A stretch of 64,000 nucleotides of DNA from Thermothielavioides terrestris NRRL 8126 (GCF_000226115.1 NC_016459.1:4222501-4286500); one strand, 5' to 3'. Numbered from the stretch's first letter, positions 30,325 through 43,232 are shown. The notes: a model not told the origin generated them from the sequence alone. Made by a program: numbers and translations.

Positions 30325-33300
30325 CTCGGTCGAAGGGTGAGGGCGGCAATGGCAGCGGTCGCGCCCATCAGGTGAATTCCTTGCAGCGCGGTCAGCGACC
30401 ACGAAATTCGTGGGGGCCAAGGGCCATCAATCAGAGAAGCGATGAAATGAAGATGGGTAGAGGCGCGGCTGTGGCTTGTCGCGATGGAGCAAGTCGCGTC
30501 GCGGTTGTGTTGGGGTGGGAGCGCAGGCAGTTTGCAGTGTTAACGGGGCAGAGACGGGTTTCTGTGGGCTGGGGGGGCGGTGGCCAGCGCTGCGGACGGG
30601 GGGTTGTGGCTCCACCCGCAGAGCGAGCAGCAAGAACCACCAGGGGTGCCCAGGTGGCCCGGAAGCGCCCCCAAGGAAGGAAAACGGGGCGGGCGCGCAA
30701 GTGCGACGGGAAGCCGGCACCGACACCGATCCGGAGGACCAGAGACAGCGACGGGCCAGCGCACACCGGCCGGCCGCAAGAGCCGGAACGGGGGAGTGGA
30801 GGCGGTCAGGGCTGGATGGGGGGTTTTCCAGACAACGTACAATCAGACGCCCCGACGGGGATATGCGAGGCCGGGTGCGTGGAGCGAGCCGCGAGAAATT
30901 TTCGCAGGCAGCTTCCCGGCGACGCCAGTGTTCAGCCGACAATCAGTGGCCGCGCACTCCCGATGGCATCGAGCTGGGCACGAGACCGAGAGTGTCGGCG
31001 AATCCAAGCGACAGACCGGGGTGGATGGGGGTGGGAGACCGGACGAGCGAAGGACAGGTCTTACCTCTGTGCCGACCTGCGCGTTGCTTGTCGGATTCCG
31101 CTGGCTGGGCACAAGTTGTCAGAGAGTGCTGCGACACCGCCGAGAGCGATCTGGTCCTTTCAGCCGGGCCCAAGCCAGGTATCCGCAAGCGGCCTAGCGC
31201 GGTGGGTCCATAATCACAGGTCTGTCGAATCGGAAGCGCGAAACAGTGTCACCCCTGTCCACTTGATCTGATCCTCCTTGCCTCCCATTCTTCGCTCAAT
31301 GGAGAATGGGCAGGCGCGTGATCTTACAGGGCACAGTGACCCAAGGGAGCACTCCTCCCATCGCCTGCTGATGGAAGTTTGGGAGACCGGCAATGTGTCG
31401 GTGCAGGAGCGAGAGCCTGGAGTCGGCTGGCCTGGGATGTCGAGGCCTGCTTCCAGTCCTCCTTTTTGATGCAAGCCGAGGTGCTTGGTGAACGTTTCTG
31501 GCCAAGCGAAACTGACAAGGCAGCCATGCCGGTGCGCTCCGGGCCAAAGACGTTAGCCTTGGGACTGGTCGCTCGCAGATTTCGAGTGGCTCCGAAGTTC
31601 GCCGCAGTCACGGCCCGTGGGATGTCGAACCATCAGGCCCCCGCCCATACACCGTGAACCCGAGGCAGGCGGGAGGTGAAGAGCAGCTTGGCCCCTGTCC
31701 GTCGCTTTCATCAGGGACCAAATTTGATGGATCAGTTGGTGGGAAGGCGTTCCCAAGGGTTTCCAAGGGTTTGGCGATTCGAGGTATCGGGGCGTTGACC
31801 GCTGGAGTCGAGGCCAGCGGCCCCGCCACGGGATAACGCTTAAGCCACCGCGTCACCGCATGAGGTGGAGATTGTGTCCACCCTTTTGGGGATTCATCGC
31901 TGGGCGTGTTCGATGCTTGCCTCCGATTATGCCAACGCGAACCTTCGAGGTATCATATTTTGAGAGTCTGGCCAGCGGGTGGATGCTGGCATTCCTGGGG
32001 CTTCCACAGGGCTTGCCGAGTCGCGGCGGCCATCCCGGCCATCACCCACAGGCGAGCCCAGCGGCCCGGGCGCCGCCAATAACGTGGAACCCCAAATGCC
32101 GTCGCTCCCAGCGTGCAAAACTGCTGCAGATTGCGTCTTTGTCGGCTCGGCCGCAAAAACCGTCCTCTTCCAGCGTGGATTACCGGCCCTTCCTTCTCCA
32201 GGCTCCTGTCATCGCTGTGTCGCTGCTTCGAGTTCAGTGCCGGTTGCCCGTTCTCCCATTTCACTAACACCGCTGAGACGGTCACGGGGAAAGCAGCCTG
32301 GGAGTGACTTGCCCGATGGCAGCGGTCGTGGTCGGAATCCGCCTGCAGGGGCCACAACGTCGAAAATCCAAACGAAACAAGATAGAAATGGAAGAAATGC
32401 GTGCGGAATGAGGTCGGAAAACGAGAAAAAACGGAGGAAACGAAGGGCGAGGGGGGCAGTTGGGCCCTTAAAAGGAGGCGCTGACGACTCAATGTACATG
32501 TACCTTTTACAGCCGGGCACTAAAACTTCTCCGGCCACAGCACCACCCCATTAAGTTATCGCCTACAATTCGTCACATCGGCGGGCCACCAAGCCCAGCG
32601 GGCTTGCACACAAACTTGCCCATGCGACTCGGTGGAAACGGCTCGACAAGTTGCGAAAACAGCTGGGCGTTGTAAGCTTCGAGGCGCAGCACAGAGATTA
32701 TTCGGGCGTTTCTGGGAAGTCACTCGCTGCTCGGATTCCCGGGTCTCGACCACATCCGCGCGATAACTGCCAGCCCAGGCGCGATTCGGGAGGCGCCCTT
32801 GTCCCCATCCATCATGTTACATGACGGCACGCACATCCCGGACAGTGAAAACGGCCAAGCTCCCGCGTGTCACCAAAACGCTCTTCTCGGGCGAGAGATG
32901 AACATGGGTTTGAGGACGTAACTAAGCCTTCGAGCTCGCCGCTCGGCCGCGATGTGCTACGGAAATTCGTCCTCTTTCCCCTCACGGCTGGGCCGGAATA
33001 GCTTACCCCGTCCGAGGTGACTGGACTGCTCTACTGCGGTTCTCAGTCAGACGTTGCGACCTTGCGCAGCAGTTGGGCTCGTAGATAAGTAGCTGCTTAC
33101 CTACTGTGATAGATTGCAGCCTGCATCGCCGATAGGCTCTTCCCGAAACGCGACCCAGACTTCGAGCGGCGGTGGTCATCTCCCAAGCGATCCCTGCTCG
33201 TCGCCGCCAGCAATGGCTGGCGTTCCCAGCAAGTGGAGCATCCCTCGAATTGCCACTGACGGCTTCGATCTACAGGCTCGGGACTCGAACAGGGGCGAGA

Positions 33301-33845
33301 TAATTCTCACAGGTCTGAATACCTGGTCTGGTATGTAACGAAGGAGCACTCACGGATCTTGACGTGATTCCCTGCTCGTCCGTGGCGCCGACTCTCCCGC
33401 AGGACCCCAGCCGTGGAAGTGCCAAATCCGGCATTCGCCGCTGTGCTTGGGCACGCCAAAGCAGCGGAAACCATCCACCCGAATCAACCTGCCGGTCGAG
33501 CATGCTAGAATATGCACACCAAAATTGGGAGCACGACGAGCTAGAGAGCATGTCCAATAGTGCTCAGAGCGGGCTGCCGTAGACCGAAATGAAATACAGA
33601 GACCACCGCCTTCTTTCCCGAAGCACCAGATGTGACTCTTGATGAGCAACAGGGGTCGTGAGCTTCACGAGGGCGGGCCATCCGCACTGTGCTTTTTCTC
33701 AAGTCCGCCTCCAAAATTCGAGGGAACCAGGAACGGAACCATGATGATCTGCCGATGCCTCACCTTCATCCCTGCTGACTGCCTTCCCTTGCCTGCCGTG
33801 TGTGAAAACGTTTCGAATACCTAGTTATTGTGAATTGCAGGCATC
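30325..33845. promoter_or_regulatory. 3.5-kb divergent intergenic region between SWI1-type and EVE genes
   Basis: No convincing gene lies here in spite of several open frames; their composition follows GC content on both strands and they lack domain-like sequence. The side near 30325 is likely the long 5' UTR and promoter of the ARID gene. The sequence changes from about 60 percent GC near 30.5 kb to more balanced composition near 32.5 kb. A tRNA-like T-loop motif at about 33280 was examined and rejected. An unannotated lncRNA or short gene cannot be excluded. Confidence 0.4.
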
Positions 33846-34956
33846 ATGCCGAAGAGGAAGGTGGCGCCGGACGAGGAGCCTGCTGCCGAGCCAGCCCGCA
33901 GGCGCTCCGTGCGACTCCAGAAACCAGATAACGGCGAGGCACTGACAGCTTCAACAACTACAAAGCCGGCTCGCGGCGCCAAAAAGAACGCGAGGAAGGT
34001 ATCTAAACCCCACCTCACGGCATGTGGCCACGAGGGCGGGCCCCGCCCGACGGAACTCCTCCCTTCTCTTTGCTCCCGCCGTACTTCCTGGCCTTGCCCC
34101 GGCTCGGTCCCTCAAGCCCCCGACCGCAACTCTGACAGGCTACACAGGAGCAGCCCGAGGTCGCGCCGGAGCACGCGGCGGAGGGAGCTCTCTCGAGCAA
34201 GCAGACGGCGAAACCGACCGCCGCTGCAGCGGCAAAGGCCAAGAGCGGTACCCAGTCCGGCGCCAAGGATGGAATTGCACCCTCAACCACCAATAGAACC
34301 GTCGGCGCCGACGGGGAAAAGACCTACTGGCTCATGAAAGCCGAGCCTGAATCGCGAATCGAAAATGGCGTCGATGTCAAGTTCTCAATCGATGACCTGG
34401 CGGCCAGGACAGAGCCGGAGCCGTGGGACGGTGAGTCCGTCCGACGCGAGCCAAGTCATGCAACAAAAAACGGCACTGACACACCCTCGCCAGGGATCCG
34501 CGCCTACGCAGCCCGCAACAACCTCCGGGCCATGAAGAAGGGCGACCTGGCATTCTTCTACCACTCCAACTGCAAGGAGCCCGGCATCGTGGGGACCATG
34601 GAAATCGTTCAGGAGCACTCTCCCGACTGTGAGCCCTTGGCCTGCCGCCTCCGGGTATCGCAAGAGCAAACAGACAGATAACTAACAAGACGGCAGTATC
34701 CGCCCACGACCCCAAGGCCCCGTATTATGACCCAAGCTCTAAGCCTTCGGACCCCAAGTGGAGCGTCGTGCACGTCGAGTTCCGCAGCAAGTTCGCCGTT
34801 CCTATCGGGCTCAAGGAGTTGCGGGAGCTGGGCCAGCCCGGCCAGCCGCTGGAGAACATGCAGATGCTCAAGCAGTCCCGACTGAGCGTCAGCAAAGTGA
34901 GCGCGGCCGAGTGGGAGTTCCTGATGGGGTTGGCCGAGAAGAAGGCGGCCCAGTAA
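33846..34956 (+). CDS. EVE domain protein (thymocyte nuclear protein 1-like)
   Basis: Four exons, 33846-33998, 34148-34430, 34494-34628 and 34697-34956, encode 276 aa. The N-terminal about 105 residues are basic, rich in Ala and Lys (MPKRKVAPDEEPAAEPARRR), like a nuclear targeting tail. The EVE domain (about 109-272) begins TYWLMKAEPESRIENGVDVK, then FSIDDLAARTEPEPWDGIRA, YAARNNLRAMKKGDLAFFYH and SNCKEPGIVGTMEIV, and later PYYDPSSKPSDPKWSVVHVE. These are the signature strands of the EVE/YTH-like fold, which is thought to bind modified bases. The third splice joins SPD to LSAHDPKAP. It converges on UTP6 with 122 bp between stop codons. Confidence 0.92.
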
Positions 34957-35078
34957 ATGAGCTTGTTGCAGCGATATGGTCAAGGCAGGTGCAGGTAGGG
35001 CATCGTGTGGATATTGTAATATTAGAGTCACCAAATAACCCGCCGCCTCCGTTCCCCGCCCGGGTTCCCTTCCAGACC

Positions 35079-36427
35079 TCAACTCGGAGACTCTAACGAC
35101 CGCTTCGTATGCTCCAACACCGTTTTGATAGCTGGATCCAGGCCTTCCGTGGCCAGGATGGCCCCGACGCATGCGGCCATTTTCTCCGCGAGCGCTTTCC
35201 TGTCCTCTGTCCTCTCCAGTGCATCCTTCAGTCGCGCCAGGGATTCTCGCAGCGCCTTGGGGAACGCCGCGGTGAGCACGCCGACCCCGATCAACGGCTG
35301 CCGGATCTGGCAGCTGCATGTGCAGGGGTGGTTCGGGAACAGCTCCTCCATCGCCTCGAGCACGTGTTTCACGATCTTCTCCTGCGACGAGAGGTTGCCG
35401 AACCCCGCAAACACATCGAAGAACGCCTCCGCCGCTGCTGGCCCGAAGAAGGGCTGCTTCCTCGCAACGTCAAAAATCGCCATCGGTATGGCGCCGCTCA
35501 GCGCAGGGCTCTGCTCCATCTTCCGCGCCGTCTCCTCGTCAAACACCTTTGGCTTCGCCTTGACCCCCGGCCCTTCCGCATCCGGATCCGGCAGCATCAG
35601 CTCGTCCTCGTCCCCGCTCTCCCCCTCCCCCTCACCCTCCCCGTCATCAAACCGAATCACATCCCCCTCCTGCACCGCCTCGGTCGCCTTGATGGCCTCC
35701 AGAGCGCTGACCCCCTTCCCGCCGCTCTCCCCCCTCTTCCTCGCCTCCACGCGGGCGAGCCACTCCATCTCGCACCGCGCGTACTCGACCCACAGCGTCG
35801 GCTCGCGGTTGCAGAAACGGCAGCCGCGCAGGAAGTGGGCGCGGGCGCGCTGCATGTCGCCGGCGCGCGCCGCGCGGCGGCCGGCCAGCGCCCACAGGCC
35901 CGCGTCGGCCGGGTGCAGGCGCAGCGCGCGGGCGGCGACGCGGCGCCAGCGCTTGGACGCGCGCGCCTCCGCCGCGAAGTCCAGGTACGCGCGCCACAGC
36001 GGCAGCGAGCCCGGGTGCTTGAGCACGGCGCGCTCGAAGATGCCAAAGGTGCGGGCCTGGCTCGCGCGCGAGGACGAGGCGGAGGCGCGCGGGGGAAGGT
36101 TGAGGCGCCGGCAGCGCTTGGCCCGCAGCCGGTCTAGCGAGCGCTCCCAGGCCACGTAGGCCAGGAAGTCGTCCGGCTTGGTCCCCGGCGCCAGGATTAG
36201 GTGCTCGAAGTCGGACCGCTTGGCTACTAGCGTGCGAATCTCGTCCTGTAGAGGGAAGATGCGGGGTTAGCGGCGGGAGAGGGGATGAATTGAGGAGAAG
36301 GGGGAGAAGAGAAAGGGAAGAAGTCGGAGGGACTGACTTTCGAGAAGATCCCCTTTTCCTCGAATTCGCGTAGTTCGGGAGCTGCACGCTCCAGGTAGAA
36401 GCGCGCCTTGTCGGAGACGCCAGCCAT
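35079..36427 (-). CDS. UTP6: U3 snoRNP / small-subunit processome protein Utp6
   Basis: Exons 36338-36427 and 35079-36245 give 418 aa. The start MAGVSDKARFYLERAAPELR and EFEEKGIFSK, followed after the intron by DEIRTLVAKRSDFEHLILAP, form the conserved Utp6 N-terminal domain. HAT (half-a-TPR) repeats follow: ARTFGIFERAVLKHPGSLPL, WRAYLDFAAEARASKRWRRV, and WALAGRRAARAGDMQRARAH. An acidic linker (GEGEGEGESGDEDELMLPD) lies near residue 225. Utp6 is part of the UtpB module of the 90S pre-ribosome and is needed for 18S rRNA maturation in the nucleolus. The length is close to yeast Utp6 (440 aa). Confidence 0.9.
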
Positions 36428-36912
36428 TTTGTGCTGAGGTCGATGGCGGGAATGGGATGCTTTGCAGCAGACCAGAAACTGATCCAAGTTGCAGTTGGCT
36501 TTTGGTTGAGCAGTGCTGGACCGGGACTTTTTAGTGGGGCGGCAGCTTACCGCCGCTGCTCACCGCCCGGGATCCAACTATGGGCAGTTGGCGCCCCTTC
36601 CGCCCCTGGCTCCAACGGCTGCTTCGGACAGGGGCTCGGGGCTTTTCTGTGGATCAGATCAGCTCGCCCTTGATCGAGCGCCGAGGTCTCCCTATCACCA
36701 TTGTTGTCCTGGGGTTGCCGGACCGGACATTCACGGCATCGCCTCTTTCTTGACACTCTTTGCTGCCAGTTTCGCTTCGATTCGTTCTTTTTCCTCCTAT
36801 TTTTGGGCGCTTTGGCAGATTGACATGCTGCATTGCGCGTAATCACCGCCTTCCTTCTACCTTGACACTGCCCTCGGCGTAACTGGTCCTCCCCGCGAAG
36901 CCCCGCGACACG
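36428..36912. promoter_or_regulatory. divergent promoter region of UTP6 and CWH43
   Basis: The 485 bp between the two ATGs hold both promoters. A pyrimidine-rich region (36740-36800) precedes CWH43. No specific element was recognised. Confidence 0.4.
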
Positions 36913-39900
36913 ATGGTATCCCGCTACAAGGACAAGGACAGGGACGGCGGCGTTGTGCTGTCCTTCGGCGGCCAATGGGTCAGCTGGTCGCACACTGTCG
37001 TTGCGTATCGTGCGTGACTCCAGCGCCCTGCGCCAGCCCTCGCACCGGTATTCTGACTGTCGCAGTCGCTTTCCTCAGCGCCCTCATCATCGGCTCCGCG
37101 CTCCACTACCACAAGATCGTGCAGAACGAGTGGTACGGCTACCCACAGGAATGGTTCCCGTCCGTCTCGGCTACCATTGGCGACCGCTACCCCGAGCGGT
37201 CCATTTTCATGATCTTCATAGCCATCACCTCCGGTACGCTCTGCGCCGACCCCCTGTTCAATTCACTGCTTCGCCTCCGGCATCCGCTCACGCGCACAAG
37301 GGCCGAGATTCGCACTCGTCGGGCTATGGTACCTACTCACCGCGAAGCCCGGCCACACCCTCCCCAAAGCGATCGCCATCTCGGGCGTCATCCGGACGCT
37401 AACATGTGGCGGCTGGACGTACATCACTTCGACCGACGATCATGACTGGCACGATATCCTGATGATCTCGTACATCGTCTTCACGATCCCGTGGACGGCC
37501 GGCTGCATCGCGCTGAGCCCGCCGAACGCCAAGGCTATTAAGTATAGGAAATACTTGGCGGGCACTTTCTTCGGCACGCTTGTGCCCCTGGTCTACTTCT
37601 TCATCCAGCACAAGGTGCACAGGATCCCCGGAGGTAGGTCCGTCACTGATCCAGTGCAGGGGTTACACAACGCTAACGTTGTGTCCAGCGTACACGATCT
37701 ACGCCTTCTTCGAATGGGCCTTGATCCTCCTCGACGTCGGCTTCGACGCCGTGACGGCTCTGGACTTTGACACGTTTGAGGTGATTGTCAGGGATGTCAA
37801 GGGCGCAAGCAAGGGGTATGTCCGATGGCTTCCGCTATAGCCCCTAGACCCTCGCACACTGAGGGCCAGGGCTTGTACATACACGCAATGCTCCTGAATG
37901 AGACAACGAAGTCATGTCCTAAAGCTGCCTTCAATAGTGTCAACACGTCCTCTGTGCCCACCGCCGTCCTCGAAAAGGAGTAAGTGGCCCGTTGGTTCTC
38001 AGGCTTCTGTCAAGTGGTTCATGGCTAATGCGTTCTCACGCAGGAAGGAGAAGGCGACCGCCGGTGTCTTCTCTGCTGGCTTCCGCCTGGGCGAGGCTCT
38101 GGATATCGCTGCCGATGTGTACCATGGGGTAAGTGCCTCGACGGCAGAACAGACATGGCCCGGCTAATGCAGTCTAGTTCGTGTTCTGGTCTATCTTGAC
38201 GAGCTTGGGCGTCGTCATTTGGTGTAAGTGCTGTTCCCTCCTCCATCGTCCAGCACAATCCGGGCTAATTGTTCCTGCAGACTTCCCTCTGTGGCACATG
38301 GGCATTTCCGGCTATGAAGCGCTCGTCATGTCGACCATTTCGCCCGCTCTTCTCGCCATCCGGCCCTTGCGCTTTCTGGTGCTCAAGAATCAGCGCGTCA
38401 CCCACCTTCTCTCGCTCGCCGGCCTGCTGGCGTACCTGGTCCAGCACCCCGTGCGCCGCCTGTTCACGGTCGGCTTCGGCGTCTGGATGAGTTGTCTCGG
38501 ATGGGCGGCCACCTTGTACTCGGACTCGGTGCAGCCCGCCAGGCTGGAGGCCCGCATTCTTGCCTGGACCATCGGCTTGCTCATGTCCTCGGTCGCCAAG
38601 TTCGCCTGGCACACCAACAACCCGATCTGGCCTATCATGCACGCCGCGAACGGTGGCTGGAACGGCACAGGGCTGGTTCTTGCCATTCTCGCGGCCTTCA
38701 GGTTTACCCGTCGTGCGCCCCTGCAGGGTGGCAACCCGGTTGAGAACAAGGGCGGATCAGCGCTGCTCTCTGCCTTCGGTATCGGTGGCCTGTTCTTCGG
38801 TCTGCACTCGCTGCTCTCTGACACGAGCACCATGATCCTCTGGGTTTGGGACGGCTACCCGATTCGGGGGCCAGTTTCGAACGTGCATGCTTGGTACACC
38901 ATTGCAGCCATGACCGCCGGCCTTGTTACTGGCGTCTCCAGGCCGGCTCTTGTTACCACCTGGACTGCCTATGGCGTTGGGTGCGTGGGTGCCGCGCTGC
39001 TCACCCTCTACCAGCGCTGGCTCGGCTACTACGGTGCCTTGACCATCGCGGCCTACCTGATGGCCATCTCTGTCCCACTCATCGGCAGCGCGTCCCAGAA
39101 GAACCCTGCCATAACCTTCGGTCTCGGCTTCTTCATCTACAACTTCCTAGTTCTCTTCCACGTCTGGGTTGTGGCCTACGCTTTCGTGCCCGGCGGCCCG
39201 CTCGTCCGAGAACACACGGACTGGATCATGATCACCATGATGCTGCTAATCGGCGCCGGCGTCTTTGACCTCATCTCCCAGCGAGCCAAGTCAGGCCGCA
39301 AGACGTCGGACCGCCGCCGTCCCGCCGCCACGGGCCACCGGAAATACCACCTAGGCGCGCTCGGCCTCCTCAACGTGCTCTTCCTCTCGGCCAACTTCCT
39401 GCGATTCCCCACCAACGACTACAAACCCTACCATGCCGACGACCGGCTCCTGACGGCCGGTATCTGGACCATCCACTTCTCGCTCGACAACGACATGTGG
39501 TCGTCCGAGCACCGCATGCGTGACCTGATCAAGGAGCTGGAACTCGACGTGGTCGGCCTGCTCGAGTCGGACCTGCAGCGTATCATCATGGGCAACCGCG
39601 ACACGACCCAGTTCCTCGCCGAGGACCTCGGCATGTACGTCGACTACGGGCCGGGCCCCAACAAGCACACGTGGGGCGCCGCGCTGCTCTCCAAGTTCCC
39701 CATCCTCAACTCGACCCATCACCTGCTGCCCAGCCCCGTCGGCGAGCTCGCGCCCGCCATCCACGCCACGCTCGACGTCTACGGCACCGCCGTCGACGTG
39801 TTCGTCTTCCACTCGGGCCAGGAAGAGGACCCCGAGGACCGCCGTCTGCAGTCCGAGTACCTGTCCAACCTGATGGGAAGCTCCAACCGGCCGAGCATCC

Positions 39901-40283
39901 TGCTCTCGTACCTGGTGACGAAGCCGCTCCAGGGCAACTACAACACGTACGTGTCGGAGCGGAGCGGCATGCACGACGTCGACGAGACCGACGACGACCG
40001 CTGGTGCGAGTACATCCTGTTCAAGGGCCTGCGCCGCACGGGCTACGCCCGCGTGAGCAGGAGCACCATCACCGACACCGAGCTGCAGGTCGCCAAATTC
40101 GTGGTGCCCGCGACCGAGGCGGACAGCGTGTCAGTGTGGACGGCGCCCAAGGCCCTGCGCGACAAGCGCGTGCCCGAGCACGAGGTGCCCGAGGGCTGGC
40201 GGTTCCCGGCCATGTTCAGGGGGGAGGGCGTCCGGGGGCATCGGTACCATGTGTTTGACGAGCCGAGGTATTTCAACTTTTAG
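36913..40283 (+). CDS. CWH43: Cwh43-type GPI-anchor lipid remodelling protein
   Basis: Eight exons: 36913-37009, 37066-37233, 37301-37633, 37689-37815, 37938-37979, 38044-38128, 38178-38223 and 38281-40283, total 966 aa, near yeast Cwh43 (953 aa). The N-terminal part (to about 230) is a Frag1/PGAP2-like membrane domain with [37 protein letters not shown] and [20 protein letters not shown] long multi-span region follows (about 260-650). The C-terminal luminal exonuclease-endonuclease-phosphatase fold (about 690-930) shows [36 protein letters not shown] and [18 protein letters not shown]. In yeast Cwh43 replaces diacylglycerol with ceramide in GPI anchors in the ER and Golgi. The 42-bp exon 5 and the 46-bp exon 7 are small but keep frame and have good sites. 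Confidence 0.93.
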
Positions 40284-40458
40284 ATGATGGGTGTGTCGCG
40301 GGGTTGGCTATGCACTGTAAGATTCTCGCTGGGACGGTGTCGTTTTTCCTTGCTGCTCATGTAAACAAAACCAACCAAATCAAGAAACATTTCATGATGT
40401 TCTTCCAAGATGCCGCCACCGCCCCAGTGCTCCTTTCCATCCTTCAGAGCCCTTCGCG

Positions 40459-42295
40459 TCAGTCAACCCTCACAACCAGCTTCCCCCCGCTGATCTCCCC
40501 CTTCCGCATCCGATCCAGCCCCCGATTGACGCTCCCCAGCCCCTGCTCCACATCGATGATCGGCGGCGGCGTCACCAGGCCCCGGGCCAGCAGCCGCTCC
40601 AGCCACGCGACCAGCGCCTCCCCGACCGCCGGCACCTCGTGGAACAGCTTGATCGGCACGGTATGGCAAACAACGCCCTCGGGCACCGCGCCCGCGCCCG
40701 GCTTCGGCAGGCCCGTCAGCCCGACCAGGTGCGCCGACAGCAGCGCCGACGACCGCGGCGTGGCCGGTGGCGACGGCGGCGGCGCACCTCCCTTACCATC
40801 GCCATCACCATCAACGCCATCAACGCCATCCCCAACGCCTCCATCCCATGCTTTCCCCTCCGCCTCCCCGCCATCCCCCTTCTCTGCTGAGACGACAGCC
40901 ACTCCAGGCGACAGCGCCCGCGCCAACCACCCCGCCGACTCGGCGCCGCGCGTGTCCAGCCCGAACCGCAGCTGCTTTTCTCCGGCCGGGCGCTTCACAT
41001 CCGCATCCGCATCCCCCGCCGCTGCCGCCGTCGTCGTCGTCGTTCCCGCCGCGCGAGAAGAAGACGAAGAAGAAGATGATGATGAATAGGAAGAAGAGGA
41101 AGAAGAAGCGGTAGACCTGTTACTGTTATTGGACGTGTTAGCCCGCAGCACGGCCACCGCCCGCCGCGGCTCGTGGCTGTCGACCAGCAGGCGCGGGCGC
41201 AGGCGCGCGGGCAGGTTGGCGGCGAGCGTGAGGCCGTGCTTGGCCGTGTCGGCGACGGCGAGGGTGCGCAGGCCGGCGAGGGCCGCGAGTTGCAGGGCGA
41301 GGTTTGCCGAGGTTGAGGAGGCTTGCGCGCGGGTTGGAGGGTTAGTGCTCTCTTCTCTGCCTTGGGGGGGTAGGCTTTGGGGGTGGATGGGAAAGGAGGA
41401 GTGGTAGTGGGAATGTTGAGTAAGGAGGGGAGCAGAGAAAGCAGGGGGTGTCTTACCACCCCACACGGCAAGCCAGTCGCCTGGCTGGGCGCGCTCGTCG
41501 GCGCGGATGCTGTCGAGGCACTCGGCGCGGATGTCGGCGGCAAGCGTGTCGGGCGGGATCTGCCGGACGAGCGCGTAGAGGTCAGGCCCGTCGAGCACGC
41601 CCGAGAAGTCGACGCCCATGCACACGCCGAGGGCGAGCGCGGCGGCGACGAAGGCTACGCCGAGCGTCGCGCCCGCCTCGAACGACAGCGTCGGCGGCAG
41701 CCGCACCGTGTTGTAGTCGGGCGCCACGACATACTGCTGGTAGGCCGCTTTGCGCAGGTCGCGGTAGTCTGTCGAGATCACGAGCACCTAGGCCCAGCGT
41801 TAGTTGGTTAGGACTGAATGAGGGGAAGGGGAAGAATAAAGGTGGCGTACTCTGTCGCCCACCTGGAGGCGCGATGATCGGCTTGGCTTGCGGACTACTT
41901 CGCCGGCCAGCTCGCGGCCCGCGATGTAGGGTAGTTCTGGGATGCCGAAATTGAAGTCTCTTTGGGCTGTGTAAGTCCACTGCGACCTGCTCGTGCAGGG
42001 GATGCTGAGGGGACACTCACGGCGCTTTCCAGTCGATCGGGTTGAGCCCAATGACCTGGGTCCGGACCAGCAGCTCACCGTCATGGTGCAGTTCCGGGAC
42101 CGGGTGACTGTCCGTCAGCTCGTAGGGCTGCCGTGCGCCGTGCAACAAGAGGACGGTCTGGGTCTCTGGTATTAGGGGAGGCTCCTGGCTTGGTGTCTCA
42201 TCCGCTGCCGGCTGGGGCCCCTCTGCCCGAGGACTCGAAAGCGACTTGCGCAGTCTGTGTAACGACACGCGACGAAGAAACGATGTTCCGCTCAT
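40459..42295 (-). CDS. MDR-family (zinc-binding alcohol dehydrogenase-like) oxidoreductase
   Basis: Four exons, 42021-42295, 41851-41959, 41457-41787 and 40459-41321, give 525 aa. The GroES-like domain (about 45-175) has TQVIGLNPIDWKAPDFNFG, then IPELPYIAGRELAGEVV and ISTDYRDLRKAAYQQYVVAP. The nucleotide-binding domain starts LAVWGGASSTSANLALQLAA. The C terminus contains HEVPAVGEALVAWLERLLA. The second-exon acceptor (AAAG, 41960) is unusual, but it alone keeps phase. A Ser/Thr/Ala-rich insertion (about 299-350) and an Asp/Gly-rich one (about 386-416) interrupt the Rossmann part, making it much longer than the usual 340-380 aa. Catalytic zinc ligands are not evident, so it fits the enoyl-reductase/quinone-reductase-like side of the family. 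The substrate is unknown. Confidence 0.85.
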
Positions 42296-43232
42296 GACGT
42301 TGGCCGGTCGACTTGTTCTGGCTGAATTTGAGCGGCAGCTTTCACGCTACCCAATATTACAGGTTGAGGATGATAAAACAGAGCTCGACGCGGGACGTCG
42401 CGTCGACCCTCACCGATGGAGGTCCAGGAACCCACTTCTGCCTCAATCACAAAACGGCGCCTAGATTGCGCCATCGGGAATTGCCTCTACCCATTGGCCT
42501 CACGGTAGGCCTAACTTCGCCGATTCCAGCAAGCCCCTGATCCAAGCAAGCGCGATGTGCCCCCAACGCGAGGGTCGAAATGCTACGCCCGGTACCGATG
42601 ATCGGCAGGATGCAGGTGCTCCCACGGCTCACTCCGTGTTACTTTACCGAACAAAAATTTCAGGAGCATGGCGGTTTCTGGGGTGTTGTGCGGAGCGGCT
42701 GGGTCGGCCCAGGAACATCGAACATCATCCCCGCTGGCGATCACGCCATCGGCCAACACCGCCCGGATCCGATCCGGAGGACGGGGTTCATTTCCGGGGA
42801 CAACCGCCGACGCGTTGGTGCCGAAAACCGAACGGGGCTCCATCTACAAGATTGTACTGTGTAAGCAGGAGCGCGGGCAGTCATGGGATAACGGTTTGGC
42901 GTACATGCCTGTTCCGTTGCCGGTGTCGCTGTAGGAAGTATGAATTGAATGAAAGAAGACAGCAACAGGATGGATTGGATTGTGAGATCGGTTTATAATG
43001 ATTACTGAAGTGAACTGACTCCTCAATATATGAGTCTAGAGCTCAGTGCTTAAGAAATCTCGAGTTCTATGCCACGTTTTTTCTCTGCTTGCTAGCCCCC
43101 TACTCCTCCATCTTGATTATTGTTTATTCCCCTAATTCAGCGATGAGATCTGCGAAATGTCTCCGTTCGGACCCCTCGGCGACACTCACACCGTCGTTTA
43201 GTCACCGGTCAGCGCTCCTCCAACTCATAGTT
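42296..43232. other. intergenic, no feature seen
   Basis: It contains the presumed promoter of the MDR gene (to about 42.6 kb) and an AT-richer stretch around 42.95-43.15 kb. No gene or repeat was recognised. Confidence 0.4.

Noticed and set aside
30372..31271. 299-codon frame upstream of the SWI1-type gene
   Set aside because: Arg/Gly-rich, overlapped by equally long frames in other phases, no domain or splice support.
33260..33345. tRNA-like T-loop motif (GGGACTCGAAC)
   Set aside because: No acceptor stem, D arm or anticodon arm can be folded around it.
35109..36159. Two long plus-strand frames opposite UTP6
   Set aside because: Both are antisense to the HAT-repeat exon and have the biased composition of shadow frames.
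40639..41114. Plus-strand frames opposite the MDR last exon
   Set aside because: They consist of low-complexity shadows of the Ser/Asp/Gly insertions.
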